A stretch of 18,468 bases of DNA from a bacterium (GTDB lineage Bacteria > UBP14 > UBA6098 > JAFGQG01): the NCBI GenBank assembly GCA_016930435.1, contig JAFGGQ010000041.1, positions 1 to 18,468 of the forward strand. Direction: 5' to 3'. Within the stretch, counting starts at the first letter, position 1, and the number at the start of each line of letters is the position of its first letter. The notes under the pieces were generated by a model. The model ran no database searches. It saw nothing but the letters and a program-made list of their open reading frames with translations, and was not told the origin of the DNA. Below, one piece after another: positions 17,459 through 18,468 of this stretch. A program made the position numbers and the translations under genes.

Positions 17459-18468
17459 TTACCACTGGGCTTCCCAACTGAAATGTATGATTCCGGATGT
17501 AACTGACCGGCCCTCCCCAAGCCCATAATCGACGCCGACAATACCCACATCCGACCGGATCCGAATTCCTATCCCATATCCCCATTTGTAATATCCCCGT
17601 GATGATTCGAACCAGGCCCCATCCAGAAATCCGAAGACACGGGAATGCTCCCCAAAATGCAAGCGGTACTCAAGGCTGCCATAAGCAATTTTGGAGCCCA
17701 TAAATTGCTGGTCCTTGTAGCCCCTTAGTGTAGTAGTGCCTCCCAGGCGGTACCGGTCAGAGGGTGGTATTTCATCACCCTTCACCAAATAAGATTTCCA
17801 GGTCCCCCGGGCATAAAGCACTTGAGATGGGAAGAGCCCAATAGCCTGCCGGGCAGTTGTTTCCACCTTAAACTGCAACAGGTTTCTTTCAAGGTTTCCG
17901 GTAAAGAGAATATCCGGCCCACCCCGGCTTCGGTTCAGTAAATAGAGATCAATGTCCAGATTCCCTCCGGTTCGGGGATTGAAGGGACGGTCAAAAAGGT
18001 CAAGATTATAACCGCAATTCAGCATCCAGCTACGACTACGGGGGATTCTGTAAACATAAATCCCGATGGAATCCGGAGTTATTTCCTGGTAAGATAAACC
18101 CATGTTCAGGTCGGAAAAAAAGGTCAGTGGAAAACAGGATGAGATTTCCCAATCCTGCTGTGTATAGGTGCTATCCTGTTTATACTGAGAGAAGGTGAAC
18201 TCCAGGGAAAGCGGACCTCCCAGCAACCAGGGCTCCCGGTATTGCACCATCATCTCGCTGCCTTGTTCGCCACGGGCTAACCATTTGAGCTGAATTCCCC
18301 TCATGGTTCCCCAAAGGTTGTGCATTATCAGCTCAGCAGTACCGGTTAGCTGACCCTCTTCAGAACCCACACCGGGTATATAGCCAACAAGACCATTGAA
18401 AAAATTTGCTTTTCCCTCCCGCAGATCAAACTTCAATCCCCAATCGTCTAATGGATTCTGGATCAAGC
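17459..18468 (-). CDS. Omp85/BamA-family outer-membrane beta-barrel protein, N-terminus cut by window
   Basis: The C-terminal 335 residues of a surface-antigen (D15/Omp85) barrel. Alternating amphipathic strands run throughout. The signature Arg-Gly-Tyr of the plug/lid loop is present in a 'YRLGGTTTLRGYKDQQF' segment, followed by a 'GSLEYRLHF' strand, 'GFLDGAWF' and 'GYGIGIRIRSDVGIVGVDYG', as in BamA/TamA proteins. The chain ends in Trp rather than the usual Phe of the beta-signal, still aromatic. The N-terminal part, where POTRA domains would be, lies beyond the window. It could be BamA, TamA or another Omp85 member. No terminator is seen after its stop. Confidence 0.85.
   Translation of the reverse strand, partial: LIQNPLDDWGLKFDLREGKANFFNGLVGYIPGVGSEEGQLTGTAELIMHNLWGTMRGIQLKWLARGEQGSEMMVQYREPWLLGGPLSLEFTFSQYKQDSTYTQQDWEISSCFPLTFFSDLNMGLSYQEITPDSIGIYVYRIPRSRSWMLNCGYNLDLFDRPFNPRTGGNLDIDLYLLNRSRGGPDILFTGNLERNLLQFKVETTARQAIGLFPSQVLYARGTWKSYLVKGDEIPPSDRYRLGGTTTLRGYKDQQFMGSKIAYGSLEYRLHFGEHSRVFGFLDGAWFESSRGYYKWGYGIGIRIRSDVGIVGVDYGLGEGRSVTSGIIHFSWEAQW

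Overview
The window looks like chromosomal DNA of a Gram-negative, didermic bacterium. It carries lipid A genes (lpxB and an LpxL/HtrB-type acyltransferase), a LolA-like carrier, an Omp85 barrel and a secreted protein ending in a 'YPNPFN' sorting-type domain. That last feature, with a GEVED-like N-terminus, is typical of the FCB supergroup and its candidate phyla (Marinimicrobia/KSB1/Cloacimonadota-like). Three promoters are classical sigma-70 type (TTGACA with TATATT or TATAAT), unlike the usual Bacteroidetes promoter, so I favour an FCB candidate phylum over Bacteroidetes proper. The lineage is inference; no rRNA or tRNA is present.

Left part, plus strand (1-7576): a GC-rich palindromic leader (about 35-195); a Cu/Zn-type SO_0444 permease fused to an HMA domain; an aspartate/ornithine-family carbamoyltransferase with a changed substrate motif; a lipoprotein with a SUMF1-like fold; and a carbamate kinase. 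The transferase and kinase together suggest cleavage of a carbamoylated (ureido) compound to carbamoyl phosphate and then ATP, NH3 and CO2. The substrate is not evident and no arginine deiminase is present. Next comes a tight envelope group: LolA-like carrier, a Gfo/Idh/MocA dehydrogenase of the GnnA/WlbA kind, and lpxB.

Central part, minus strand (14479 down to 7511): ligA (TTG start, perfect Shine-Dalgarno), a DUF2254-like membrane protein read from a perfect consensus promoter, an LpxL-like acyltransferase coupled to it by a TAATG overlap, a secreted protein made of two diverged copies of one domain, and a polyprenyl-phosphate sugar transferase. The sugar transferase converges on lpxB and the two coding regions overlap by 66 bp. 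Lipid A synthesis, acylation and surface polysaccharide initiation are therefore close together on opposing strands.

Right part: a 562-bp intergenic region with nested inverted repeats and a probable long leader precedes a 708-residue secreted modular protein (GEVED-like, poly-Gly hinge, DUF11-like, sorting domain), which ends at a strong rho-independent terminator. The last gene, on the minus strand and cut by the window end, is the barrel part of an Omp85/BamA-family protein. I saw no CRISPR, insertion sequence, RNA gene or recognisable defence system. The least explained items are the carbamoyltransferase motif, the duplicated-domain secreted protein, the promoter that overlaps a start codon, and the lpxB/sugar transferase overlap.
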